Source: PSRF01 sp051000815
GTDB lineage: Bacteria > Acidobacteriota > Blastocatellia > Pyrinomonadales > Pyrinomonadaceae
Reading direction: 5' to 3'
Length of the DNA: 64,000 nt
Assembly (NCBI GenBank): GCA_051000815.1
Contig: JBPCNX010000092.1
Span: 62,001-126,000, forward strand
Shown: positions 39,614 to 48,562 of the stretch, piece after piece
Layout of the letters: each line of letters opens with the position of its first letter
Numbering within the stretch: position 1 is the first letter of the stretch
Made by a program: the position numbers and the translations under genes
The notes under the pieces: model-generated
Databases searched by the model: none
The model's input: the letters and a program-made list of their open reading frames with translations, nothing else
Told to the model about the DNA's origin: nothing

Positions 39614-41989
39614 TTGCAAAGTACCCTCTCATCATTAATTTCTTTGCTTCAGGCCAGTCTCACCGTCCTCTGGGGTTGTTTGCTTATTATGACCGTGACC
39701 CAGCGGGCGTCTGCCAAGTCCTCATACGCCATCACACCGCCTCAGTCATGGGTGCGTACAGTGGATTTGGAGTCTGGAAAACAAACCGGGACCGGCGCTG
39801 CTTCGACGAGTTTCTTACTGGATGATCACCAGATTAGAGTCAACCAGAAGACCGTGGATCGCTACTTCCACCATGTACAGAAGATTGAAACAGCGGCGGG
39901 ATTAACTGACATTTCCCAGCTCAGATTTCATTTCGAACCTTCCTATCAGAAACTTGCCATACACTTCATTCGCATCCGACGTGAGGGAAATCTTATCGAC
40001 GCGTTGAGACCTGCCGAAATCAAAGTGATTCAGCAGGAGGAAGATCTGAGTCAACAGCTCTACAACGGAACTCTTGCGGCACTCGTTTTTCTTAATGATC
40101 TCAGAGTGGGCGATATCGTCGACTACGCCTACACGGTTAGCGGAGAAAATCTCGTTTTGGGCGGGCGTTTTGCGGAGACGTTGTACCTGGGTGACCGCCA
40201 GCCGATTCAGCATCTCAGTTTCAGGCTTGTTTGGCCGTCAGAACGTTCACTCGAAATTAAGAATGCCAACATTCAAATTGCGCCAACTGTAAGGAACCTC
40301 GGCAACGAAGCTGAATACATTTGGGAACGGCGCGAGGTGGGCGCAATCACTTTCGAGGGCGGCGTTCCTGATTGGTTCGAACCATACCCCACTGTTAGCT
40401 TAAGCGAGTTTCGAACCTGGAGTGATGTTGTACAGTGGGCGTTGCCGCTCTACGGAACAGCCAACCCGACACCGCCGGAACTGACTTCAAGAATTCAGAA
40501 ATGGCAGAGTGATTTCGAATCGCCCGAGCGACGCACGGTGGCGGCGCTGCGCTTTGTGCAGGACGAGATTAGATATCTGGGAATCGAACTGGGTCGCTAT
40601 TCACATCAGCCCACTTCTCCTGCGAAGGTTTTTGCCAGACGCTTTGGAGACTGTAAAGACAAGTCGTTGCTCTTAGCCACGGTATTGCAGTCGATGGGCG
40701 TTGAAGCCGCGCCGGCATTGGTCGACTCGAGTGGGGGAAGGTCTCTGGACACGAAGCAACCCTCACCCTTCGCATTCGATCACGTCATCGTCAAGGCGAA
40801 ACTGGCAGGAAAAACTTATTGGCTCGATCCGACTATAAGCTACCAGCGGGGCGGACTCGACAAATACTACGACCCTGGTTATGAACGCGCGCTTGTTCTG
40901 CGTGAAGGCGTCACTGAATTGGAAAACATTCCTTTTCCGACAGCCAGTTCAGGCCACATTTCCGTCCTGGAAAAGTATGACGCGAAGAGCAGTAAAGGGC
41001 CCGTATCGCTGCATGTGAATACCACGTACGTTGGCGCTGAGGCCGACGCTATGCGGTATCAACTTTCCAGAGATTCGCTTGCTGAACTGAGCAAAACCTA
41101 CCTGAACTTTTATGCCGACGAGAATCCCACTATTAAGGCGGAAGGTCTACCTGAGATAGAAGACGACCAGCTAACCAACCGGATTGTCGTCAAGGAAAAG
41201 TATCTCATTGATGAGTTTTGGCAAGACCGCAAACATGAATTTCTTGCGGAGAAGATCTACGGTGAAGTAGGCAAGCCTTCTGTTACCCAACGCTCGATGC
41301 CTCTGAGAATCAGGTACCCACTCTCGGTCAACCACGTAATCGAAATTAACTTAGGGGAGCGTTACAACATCGTCCCCGATCGGGGCACGATTTCGAATGA
41401 TGCGATTCGATTTGACTACGGCTTTTCTACACAGGGAAACGCGGTCAAACTCGAGTATACCCTGAAGACGTTTACCGACTCTATTCCAGTGGAAACAGTC
41501 CCTAAGCATTTGTTAGTGTTGGACAGAATTCACAACTTTGTAGCGTTTGAATTGACGAACGGGCCGGGTGGCGTCAGGTCTCCGAGTAGAATTCCGGGTG
41601 GAATTGCCAATTTGATTTTTGGCTTTGTTATCGTCGTCCCGCTAATCGTGATTGCTTCTGTCTTCTTAATACGCAGCCGCCTAAGAGGTCGTACAAAGAG
41701 CAAGTTTGCGGAAGGGTTGAAGGCCAAGCTCGGTTTCGCTCCGGAAACCGCTATCGACGTGCCTCATGAGACTGACATCGATCTGCCCCTCCGTAATTTC
41801 AAATGCGGCTGCGGACAGAATCCGTACAAGCCTGAATCTCCTCCGCAGCCCGAGCACTTCACCTATGATGGTCAGCACCTGATTGGAATTCGCCTGTACT
41901 GTTCCAACTGCCGCAGCAGCAGCGACTTGTATTTCAAGCCCCGGAGTATTCAGCCGGGAGATTCACCCTCGCCCCAACCAAACTACTAG
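39614..41989 (+). CDS. DUF3857/transglutaminase-like exported protein
   Basis: 791 residues. TTG start; signal-like SSLISLLQASLTVLWGCLLI. The N-terminal DUF3857 domain extends to about residue 260, then a transglutaminase-like domain with catalytic Cys in ARRFGDCKDKSLLLATVLQS, His in FAFDHVIVKAKLAGKTYWLD, and Asp in LDPT. After a long beta-rich stretch, a single transmembrane helix (LIFGFVIVVPLIVIASVFLI) leads to a cytoplasmic tail with Cys motifs NFKCGCGQNPY and LYCSNCRSSS. Likely a periplasmic protein-crosslinking or protease-like enzyme anchored in the inner membrane. The function is unknown in any lineage I can name. Confidence 0.85.
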   Translation: MQSTLSSLISLLQASLTVLWGCLLIMTVTQRASAKSSYAITPPQSWVRTVDLESGKQTGTGAASTSFLLDDHQIRVNQKTVDRYFHHVQKIETAAGLTDISQLRFHFEPSYQKLAIHFIRIRREGNLIDALRPAEIKVIQQEEDLSQQLYNGTLAALVFLNDLRVGDIVDYAYTVSGENLVLGGRFAETLYLGDRQPIQHLSFRLVWPSERSLEIKNANIQIAPTVRNLGNEAEYIWERREVGAITFEGGVPDWFEPYPTVSLSEFRTWSDVVQWALPLYGTANPTPPELTSRIQKWQSDFESPERRTVAALRFVQDEIRYLGIELGRYSHQPTSPAKVFARRFGDCKDKSLLLATVLQSMGVEAAPALVDSSGGRSLDTKQPSPFAFDHVIVKAKLAGKTYWLDPTISYQRGGLDKYYDPGYERALVLREGVTELENIPFPTASSGHISVLEKYDAKSSKGPVSLHVNTTYVGAEADAMRYQLSRDSLAELSKTYLNFYADENPTIKAEGLPEIEDDQLTNRIVVKEKYLIDEFWQDRKHEFLAEKIYGEVGKPSVTQRSMPLRIRYPLSVNHVIEINLGERYNIVPDRGTISNDAIRFDYGFSTQGNAVKLEYTLKTFTDSIPVETVPKHLLVLDRIHNFVAFELTNGPGGVRSPSRIPGGIANLIFGFVIVVPLIVIASVFLIRSRLRGRTKSKFAEGLKAKLGFAPETAIDVPHETDIDLPLRNFKCGCGQNPYKPESPPQPEHFTYDGQHLIGIRLYCSNCRSSSDLYFKPRSIQPGDSPSPQPNY

Positions 41990-41996
41990 CTTTCGG

Positions 41997-43142
41997 TTAC
42001 GACTTTGCCAATACTTCGCTGCCCTCCCCCATATTCAGCGCTTTCCCTACAGCGGCATCACGGCGGACCCGCCAGATTTTTGAGTCGAGATAGTAATGAA
42101 CAAACGCGTATCCCCAGAGAAAAGAAATGCCGAGCTGAATGGGAAACGATGTTTCGGCGGATCCATTTGCTTCATTCTGCAGACTTGCGTAGCCCAGCAA
42201 CTGCCTCGGGCCCTGGTAAATCAAACCAAAGACGATTCCGAAAGCCACATAGAAGAGCAAGCGACGGCTGATCAGCTCCGCCGCTCCGTATTTCTGACGC
42301 AACTGATTCTGGTCCCCGGTTTTGCCCTTCAGTGGCGAGTACTTCTTGTTATGAAACCAGATCAACCGGTGATACTGAAGATTGTGGTAAATAGTCAGAA
42401 TGGCGACGATGGCGATTGGTTTGTGCGGCATCGGCGTCAGCAATACAACCCAGTGCATCGGAATTGCTGCTGCTAACAAAAGGTATTTCGGTACGTTCAA
42501 CGGCAAACCCGTTAGCGTCCGTTGGATTTGTCGCGCCAGCCAGGCGATTGCCAGAACGATTGTGCCTGCCAACAGCAGAGCCGCGAGCGTTGTTACGCCA
42601 CGCTGCAGCGCTGGGGGCACTCGGGCCATCGCTTCTGGATCCTGAGCAATGAAAGCAACGAAGGGATAGTTGAAAGCGAAGAGTAGTAGTAACCGATCCA
42701 GGGCATTATCGATTGGCGCGAGATCGTTGTTCTTCTTTTTGTACAGCACCATGAAGCCGTAATGCTGTTTTACCAAATGGTAATAGGCCCACAGCGCGGC
42801 AATAAAGAAGAAGAGCAAGGCCGCACCCAGCCAAACCAGCAAAGGGCCAACCAGAAAGAAGAGCAATGAGCCCCAGAGAAGACGCGCGCGGTTCTGTCGC
42901 TCGGTGCGATCGAAGTAAGTGCGGGAAAAAGTTCCAAAGACATGAGGGGCGTCGATCAGGATGGCCCACAAAGCAACCATTGGGACAAGCGGCACGATGC
43001 CAGTGACGTATACGAAGAGCAGTACGTAACTCGACGCGACGGAGCCGATGAACCAGATGAGATCTTCGCGCGTGCTGATGATCCAGCGCAGTGAAATCGC
43101 GCGTGTCCGAGTGTCAGCGATAGCTTGAGTAACAGTTGCCAC
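41997..43142 (-). CDS. Histidine-rich polytopic membrane protein of unknown function
   Basis: 381 residues, about seven to nine helices. Histidine clusters are placed in loops at membrane ends: LIDAPHVFGTFSRTYFD, AALWAYYHLVKQHYGFMVLY, LTIYHNLQYHRLIWFHNKKY and FVHYYLDSKIWRVRRDA. The repeated HxxxH/HYxH arrangement is like membrane-bound di-metal hydroxylases or desaturases, and the final DSKIWRVRRDAAVGKALNM is reminiscent of a conserved family seen in Acidobacteriota and Planctomycetes. I do not recognise the name. Metal-dependent oxygenase role is only inference. It is convergent with the DUF3857 gene. Confidence 0.75.
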   Translation of the reverse strand: MATVTQAIADTRTRAISLRWIISTREDLIWFIGSVASSYVLLFVYVTGIVPLVPMVALWAILIDAPHVFGTFSRTYFDRTERQNRARLLWGSLLFFLVGPLLVWLGAALLFFFIAALWAYYHLVKQHYGFMVLYKKKNNDLAPIDNALDRLLLLFAFNYPFVAFIAQDPEAMARVPPALQRGVTTLAALLLAGTIVLAIAWLARQIQRTLTGLPLNVPKYLLLAAAIPMHWVVLLTPMPHKPIAIVAILTIYHNLQYHRLIWFHNKKYSPLKGKTGDQNQLRQKYGAAELISRRLLFYVAFGIVFGLIYQGPRQLLGYASLQNEANGSAETSFPIQLGISFLWGYAFVHYYLDSKIWRVRRDAAVGKALNMGEGSEVLAKS

Positions 43143-43265
43143 GAATAGGCCCGTAAAGGTGATAAGAACCCGGCTTTGGAACCAGACCGGATTGCCCTAC
43201 GATTCTACATCGCCTGAAGCAAACAAGTCAGTTGTGCCGACAGTCAAAAGTAGTCAGGAGCCACA

Positions 43266-43956
43266 ATGCCCAACGACGACTTAGCCCTGCACCATCTTTT
43301 CAAACTACTGTTCCAGGCTCATCCCTGGCATGGTGTTTCGCCCGGAGAAAACGCCCCCGCCGAGCTGGCGGGCTATATCGAGATCGTTCCCACCGACCCG
43401 GTGAAGTACGAATTGGACAAAGGCTCCGGGCACTTGCGCGTGGATCGTCCGCAGCGGTTTTCCTCGATGTGTCCCACCCTCTACGGCTTCATTCCCCAGA
43501 CGTTTTGCGGCGAGGAGGTGGCAGCTCTCTGCGCCGAGCGCACCGGATTGAGCGGCATTGAAGGCGATGGCGACCCCATGGACATCTGCGTGCTGACTGA
43601 AAAAGTATTTGCGCACGGCAGCTTCTTCCTAAAGGCAAAACCGATTGGAGGTTTTTCGCATGATCGACGGGCAACAAGCGGACGACAAAATTATTGCGGT
43701 CCTCAGCTCCGATGTTGCTTATGGACACATCGATGATATCAGCGGCTGTCCATCCGGCCTGGTTGATCGGCTGAAGCACTATTTTCTTAGTTACAAACAA
43801 CTGCCCGGTGAAGCGCCGCGACGTGTGGAAATTGCCAACGTCTATGACCGTGCCGAAGCGCTCGATGTTATCACTCGCAGCATACGCGATTATCGCCAAA
43901 GCTTTGGCGAGCCTGAATCAAGAGTTGCTCAGTTGCGCCAACTGTTAGCCGGTTGA
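43266..43956 (+). pseudogene. ppa: Inorganic pyrophosphatase, frameshifted
   Basis: Two frames together make one soluble family I pyrophosphatase of about 229 residues. First frame (AGGAG at upstream position, ATG 43266): LAGYIEIVPTDPVKYELDKG, MCPTLYGFIPQTFCGE, GDGDPMDICVLTEK (the D-x-DPMD signature) and FLKAKPIGGF. The frame then needs a base removed in TTTTT (43652-43656), after which RMIDGQQADDKIIAVLSSDV, YGHIDDISGCPSGLVDRLKH and YFLSYKQLPGEAPRRVEIAN continue to TGA 43956. The enzyme is essential for hydrolysing biosynthetic pyrophosphate, so an error in a homopolymer is likelier than a real null, unless another copy exists elsewhere. Confidence 0.85.
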
Positions 43957-43985
43957 TGAACTCAACGTTCGGGTTGGATGCGTAG

Positions 43986-44195
43986 TCAAAGGTTACGGAT
44001 AAATTCTTTTATGCCGCAACGCCGGCAGGAGAGGGTTTGACTGGTGGGATCCCAATAAGCGAAAGCCGGCAACTCGCTTCGCGTTGAGCCGGCCGGAGTT
44101 CCCTGTTTTTGATGTTTGCGTTCGGCAGCTTCCGCGCTGCAGTGCTTGCAGAGCCAACCGTAACCGAGATTGAAAAAGTGATTGGTCTGCGTCAA
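43986..44195 (-). CDS. Small zinc-binding hypothetical protein
   Basis: 69 residues, TTG start. LGYGWLCKHCSAEAAE and TLSCRRCGIKEFIRNL hold two CxxC pairs that could bind one zinc. The N-terminal FFNLGYGW block is notable. No ribosome binding site is visible and the frame 43993-44256 also encodes Cys residues. No family known to me; judged real because the two CxxC pairs sit in the expected spacing of a small zinc ribbon. It lies between ppa and htrA. Confidence 0.55.
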   Translation of the reverse strand: MTQTNHFFNLGYGWLCKHCSAEAAERKHQKQGTPAGSTRSELPAFAYWDPTSQTLSCRRCGIKEFIRNL

Positions 44196-44261
44196 GTGAA
44201 AGCTGAAACCGGAGTCGGTTAGGGCGCCGTTCCGCGTGAGTGGCGCCCGATTCCACAGTAG

Positions 44262-45425
44262 TTACCGTCTGAAAGCTCCGCGCCTCGTGTCAGGTCCCTG
44301 CGTTAGGCGGACGGGAACCGTCATCCGTCTTCCGTTTCTTACGATTCCAACCTGAACGGTATCCCCTACCTGGTGCTGATCCAATAGGCGGAAAAGATCG
44401 TCCGCGTTGCCGACTTTGGCGCCATCGATTGCGACGATAATATCGCCCAGCGCCACTTCGCCGTTTTCAGTTTGTGTGAGTCCACGCAGGCCCGCAGTCG
44501 CGGCCGCCTCACCGGGCGCAACCTGCCAAATCAACACACCATCCGCCACAGGAAGCTCAAGCTGGCCTCTGAGAAACTCAACATTACGAGTGGTGATGCC
44601 GAGCTTCGGTCTTACCACTTGGCCAGAACGAATCAACTGGGGAACGATCCGCTTGGCGATATTTACGGGGACAGCAAAGCCAACGCCCGCTGATCCGCCC
44701 GAAGGAGACAGAATCTGTGAATTGATTCCAATGATGCGCCCGTGAGAATCGAGCAAGGGCCCGCCGGAATTTCCTGGATTGATTGAAGCGTCCGTTTGAA
44801 TCGCACCTTCGATCTGGCGGTTATTGCGAGCGCGAATCGGCCGCTGTAAACCACTAATGACTCCCGTAGTCAGGGTACGATCCAAACCAAAAGGATTTCC
44901 AATCGCCAGCACTTTCTGGCCCACAACCAGCTTGTCAGAATCGCCGAGCGGTACGACAGTCAAACCCTCCTTCGGCAGCTCAACTAACTTGATCACGGCG
45001 AGGTCAGTATCAGGATCACCACCCACAACCTGCGCCGCGTAGTTCTTTTGGCTACCAAAACTGACGCCCAGCTTCTGCGCGCCTTCAACCACGTGGTAGT
45101 TAGTAAGGATGTGGCCTTGCTGATCGAGAATCGATCCCGACCCGGAACCTTCCTGCGGCTCGACAAAACCAAAAAAGTCGCGAGCATAAGAGGTGGAATG
45201 GATGTTTACAACTCCCGGAGAGAGTGTCCGGTAGATTTCGATATTGTTCTGCTCATCCGTTGACGTGGCTGGGTCAGTAATTCCCGCCGGCGGATTCTCC
45301 GAAAAAGCGACGCTGGTAGGCTGCACACGAGCCGATAACCGATCGACGATCGCCACCGTACCGGCGGCGAACATTCCTGAAACCAAAGCGATAACTAAGA
45401 TTTGACGTGCGGTAATTTTATACAT
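44262..45425 (-). CDS. S1C-family serine protease (HtrA/DegP-like)
   Basis: About 387 residues. An uncleaved signal anchor (QILVIALVSGMFAAGTVAIV) is followed by a trypsin-like domain with catalytic His111 (LTNYHVVEGA), Asp141 (DPDTDLAVIKL) and Ser220 (INPGNSGGPLLDS), then a C-terminal PDZ domain (LRGQLELPVADGVLIWQVAP, GDIIVAIDGAKVGNADDLFR). HtrA proteases degrade misfolded periplasmic proteins. The start is ATG 45425, where AGGAAAG lies about 5 nt upstream; an in-frame ATG 45440 is also open. One PDZ domain rather than two, like DegS. Confidence 0.92.
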   Translation of the reverse strand: MYKITARQILVIALVSGMFAAGTVAIVDRLSARVQPTSVAFSENPPAGITDPATSTDEQNNIEIYRTLSPGVVNIHSTSYARDFFGFVEPQEGSGSGSILDQQGHILTNYHVVEGAQKLGVSFGSQKNYAAQVVGGDPDTDLAVIKLVELPKEGLTVVPLGDSDKLVVGQKVLAIGNPFGLDRTLTTGVISGLQRPIRARNNRQIEGAIQTDASINPGNSGGPLLDSHGRIIGINSQILSPSGGSAGVGFAVPVNIAKRIVPQLIRSGQVVRPKLGITTRNVEFLRGQLELPVADGVLIWQVAPGEAAATAGLRGLTQTENGEVALGDIIVAIDGAKVGNADDLFRLLDQHQVGDTVQVGIVRNGRRMTVPVRLTQGPDTRRGAFRR

Positions 45426-45718
45426 AGCTCTTTCCTGCAAAAAATGGTTTTTGGCCGCGCTAAATACTAGCGCTCATTAGATGCCAGGCCGGGTAGCGCC
45501 GGTTGTTCGTCTTGACAGCGTTGGTCTCGCCCAAGGTGGATCCAATGAAACAATTCTGGATCTTTCTGCCGTCCTCAGGCAAGTGGCCCGGGGTTCAAGG
45601 TTAAAGTTTCGCGGTTTGATACTTAAAAACGTTGCTGTGTTTATGCAGTTCCGTTTTGTTCAGGGGAGAACATCGCCGGTTGGTTTGAGGATTTTCTTGA
45701 GTGCGAATGAGCGAGGGA

Positions 45719-46087
45719 TCAGGAAAAGAATGAAAGAAAAGCGCCTGGCAAGCCACCAAAATACAAAGCAACGGTTTCGGGAGCTTTCCATCCAAGTGCC
45801 GTAAGGCCGGTAGCAACATGCACCATCATGAGGAGCAAATAGAGTCCCAAAACCAGCCTCATACCGCGGCGCGCGAGCGGGATGTGAGCACAGCGATAGA
45901 GAATGAAGGCAGCGAAGGCGCCAATTACTATTTTGACACTGAGAAAAGGAGCCTCGCCGAAACTTAGCACCCGGGCCATGAGGGCATTACCTTCGGTCGC
46001 CACATTCAAACGGACCCAAAGTATCGTTAACTGGGCGTCGAGCCAGTTCATCGCGAAGAGGAGCAGGCTTTTGTAAAGGGTGTCCAT
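45719..46087 (-). CDS. DUF5658-family membrane protein
   Basis: 122 residues with four hydrophobic segments, and the typical opening SLLLFAMNWLDAQLTILWVR, with NALMARVLSFGEAPFLSVKI and LVLGLYLLLMMVHVATGLTA. DUF5658 proteins are small inner-membrane proteins of unknown function. A GAGAAATTACG lies before the ATG. No partner is suggested by the neighbours. Overlap with ORFs on the other strand is not supported as coding. Confidence 0.75.
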   Translation of the reverse strand: MDTLYKSLLLFAMNWLDAQLTILWVRLNVATEGNALMARVLSFGEAPFLSVKIVIGAFAAFILYRCAHIPLARRGMRLVLGLYLLLMMVHVATGLTALGWKAPETVALYFGGLPGAFLSFFS

Positions 46088-46613
46088 CGTAATTTCTCGG
46101 CCAACGTCGTTAAACTCTTGCCCTCTTACGTTAGAACCTCCGTAACCGAATGGCGCCGGAGGTTCTTTCGTACACGGGAGGAACGAGACTCGTACCGTTA
46201 TGATAGGAAAAAAGTCTCAATGCGGTGTCCTTCCCAAAAACGGAAGACAGAATGAGCCTGGCTAAACCGGGACCGCGCTCGCATTTAGTTTCCCGAACCG
46301 ATGCTTATCGAATGCGGCGTATTATAGCCTTCGGTCAGCCAAGCTTAAAGGCAAAAGAGTGATTACGTGGTGTGCGAATTTCTGCATACCTTCCTGGGCC
46401 CGCACACGTCAGGACTGCAGCGGTCATGACTTCCTGGCATCGGCGCCCGCGACACGGAGAACACAGAGGGGACAAAGAAGAGAAAGTCGCTTATCCACTC
46501 TGCTGGAGCCTTGAAATACTTTTTGTTCAAGCGCTGAGCTGCAGCAAGGTGTGAATGAAGGTCAACCGGAAACGATTAAGACAGATTCACCAGTTGCAGA
46601 TTGAGACTTGCCG
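46088..46613. other. Gene-free region before prmC
   Basis: A 526-bp gap. A 9-bp perfect hairpin, AGAACCTCC (46133-46141) with GGAGGTTCT (46158-46166), followed by TTTCG, is the only clear structure. Base composition is mixed and no ORF with a ribosome binding site is convincing. Confidence 0.5.
46133..46166. promoter_or_regulatory. Inverted repeat with 9-bp stem
   Basis: AGAACCTCC (46133-46141) and GGAGGTTCT (46158-46166) are perfect complements, loop 16 nt. Could be an operator or part of a structured leader; the GGAGG inside the stem might be sequestered. Confidence 0.35.
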
Positions 46614-47498
46614 ATGACTGTTTCCATTGCCGCGGCCATTCACGAAGGCAACAAGTTGCTTACCGAGGCCGGGCTGTCCGAAGGCCGCCGCGAAGCAAGT
46701 AACTTGCTGGAGCACGTGCTTGATCGCGATCGCACTTTCACCCTCAGCCATCCGGAGCAGTTGTTGACCCCAGAACAGCTACGGACGTTTCGCGAGTTTT
46801 TGGTCCGACGCGCTGCTGGTGAGCCACCGCAATACATCACCGCCCATCAGTCATTTTTTGGTCTCGATTTTGAAGTTAGCAGGGGTGTGCTGATCCCGAG
46901 ACCTGAGACCGAACTCTTAGTGGAGACCGCTCTCAAACTTCTACAGAATTCCAACGCGGGCGCGACCGTCGGCGATGTCGGCACAGGTACCGGGTGCATC
47001 GCAATCACTCTATTGCACCAACTTCCCGAGCTGCGTGGGGTAGCGGTAGACATTTCCCCCACAGCACTGGAAGTTGCCCGCCGTAATGCTTCACGTCATT
47101 CCGTCAGCGAGAGACTAACTCTAGTGAGGTCAGATTGTTTTTCGGCATTGTCTCCGCACGACTTTTCTTTCGATTTGATTGCTTCCAATCCACCCTATGT
47201 TGCCGAGACAGAGCTGCCGGATTTGCAACGAGAAGTCCGCGATTATGAGCCGCGCGAAGCGCTCGCGGGCGGTTCGGACGGCCTCGCGGTGATACGCCGT
47301 CTGTTAGTGGAAAGCAGAGAGTTTCTGAAGGACGGCGGCTATCTGCTGATGGAAATCGGTTTTAATCAGGCAGAGGAGATAACAAAACTGATTGACCCGG
47401 AGAGTTGGAGATCATCTGGAATTGAGCAGGATCTTCAGGGTATTCCACGCCTGGTCGTGCTGCAAAAAACAGTCGGCCAACCCTCCAAATTCCGCTAA
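46614..47498 (+). CDS. prmC: Peptide chain release factor N(5)-glutamine methyltransferase
   Basis: About 294 residues. Methylates the GGQ glutamine of release factors using S-adenosylmethionine. The N-terminal helical domain includes RREASNLLEHVLDRDRTFTL, then a Rossmann fold: LIPRPETELLVETALKLL, VGDVGTGTGCIAITLLHQLP (motif I), VAVDISPTALEVARRNASRH, and the catalytic NPPY in LIASNPPYVAETELPDLQRE. Start chosen as ATG 46614 with a TTG 6 nt upstream; no clear Shine-Dalgarno. Commonly paired with prfA, which is not in this window. Confidence 0.93.
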   Translation: MTVSIAAAIHEGNKLLTEAGLSEGRREASNLLEHVLDRDRTFTLSHPEQLLTPEQLRTFREFLVRRAAGEPPQYITAHQSFFGLDFEVSRGVLIPRPETELLVETALKLLQNSNAGATVGDVGTGTGCIAITLLHQLPELRGVAVDISPTALEVARRNASRHSVSERLTLVRSDCFSALSPHDFSFDLIASNPPYVAETELPDLQREVRDYEPREALAGGSDGLAVIRRLLVESREFLKDGGYLLMEIGFNQAEEITKLIDPESWRSSGIEQDLQGIPRLVVLQKTVGQPSKFR

Positions 47499-47602
47499 GA
47501 ATTTCTGTCATATTCGAGAGCCGTGCGGTGTTTAGCTCACAGAACCGCAGAAAACCGAAACCCAAAATTTCAAGAGGAGACTTTCCCCAGGAGATCGCGA
47601 TC

Positions 47603-48430
47603 ATGAATAGATGGTTAAGACTTGGTGTGTTCGTAGCAGCGACATTGAGCGTGAGTGGCGCTGTGGCACTGGCGAATGGAGACAAAGACGGCTCCCTGTC
47701 CTGCCGCGACAATTGGTATAGCGACCGATTAGTGGGCCAGTGTGAGATTCGAGAACAGAAACTGCCGGCGGGTGGGGTACTTACGGTTGATGCTCGCAGG
47801 AATGGTGGAGTCTCGATCAAAGGTTGGGATCAGAACGAGATACTCGTCAGGGCGCGCGTGCAAGCCGCAGCCGCGACGCAGGCCGAGGCCGATCAGCTTG
47901 CGAAGCAAATCAAAATCGAGACTTCCGGCGGCAAGATTTTCGCAGTGGGACCAGAATCCCGTAAGGACTCCCAGTGGAATGTAAGTTACGAAATCTTCGC
48001 GCCCCGGCGCACTGACCTTTCGCTGGAAGCATACAATGGCGGCATCTACATCGCGGACATCACAGGCCGGATCGAATTCAATGCGCATAACGGCGGGGTT
48101 GTACTAAAACGTGTTGGTGGAACAGTGCGCGGTGGTACAACCAATGGCGGCCTGGTAGTCGAACTTGTCGGCACGCGTTGGGACGGAGAAGAGCTGGATG
48201 TTAAAACCACCAATGGCGGTATTGTCCTGTCAGTCCCTGAAAACTACTCTGCTCATCTGGAAACGGGCACTGTCAACGGACATTTGAGCATCGACTTTCC
48301 GATCACTGTCCAGGGTCGCATCAGCCGTGAGCTGGCGGTGAATCTTGGCGGCGGTGGGGCGACAGTCCGCGCGATGACGACTAACGGTGGTGTCAAGATC
48401 AAGCGTACGGGATCTGATGCCAATTACTAA
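47603..48430 (+). CDS. Secreted DUF4097-type beta-helix protein
   Basis: About 275 residues. AGGAGATCGCGATC gives a good ribosome binding site and ATG 47603 starts a signal peptide (LGVFVAATLSVSGAVALANG). The body is a right-handed beta-solenoid with Asn-Gly-Gly turns: NGGVSIKGWDQNEILVRARV, NGGIYIADITGRIEFNAHNG, TNGGLVVELVGTRW, TTNGGIVLSVPENYSAHLET and TTNGGVKIKRTGSDANY. This is the DUF4097/DUF4098 family, usually paired with anti-sigma-like or envelope stress genes. Function unknown; surface or periplasmic scaffold is likely. Confidence 0.82.
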   Translation: MNRWLRLGVFVAATLSVSGAVALANGDKDGSLSCRDNWYSDRLVGQCEIREQKLPAGGVLTVDARRNGGVSIKGWDQNEILVRARVQAAAATQAEADQLAKQIKIETSGGKIFAVGPESRKDSQWNVSYEIFAPRRTDLSLEAYNGGIYIADITGRIEFNAHNGGVVLKRVGGTVRGGTTNGGLVVELVGTRWDGEELDVKTTNGGIVLSVPENYSAHLETGTVNGHLSIDFPITVQGRISRELAVNLGGGGATVRAMTTNGGVKIKRTGSDANY

Positions 48431-48562
48431 TCGATAAACAGCGAACTAGCAACTTACGAGCGCGGCGCTGGGCCTTCGGGGTCCTCGCCCCGCTCGACCT
48501 GTTCTCACCTTCAACCTGCCTCGCTTTTACCTTTAGCAGTTTTAATCTAATCTGTCGGTGTA

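Noticed and set aside
45481..45804. 107-codon plus-strand ORF overlapping the DUF5658 gene.
   Set aside because: Shares its 3' half with the better supported minus-strand membrane protein and shows no motif or ribosome binding site.
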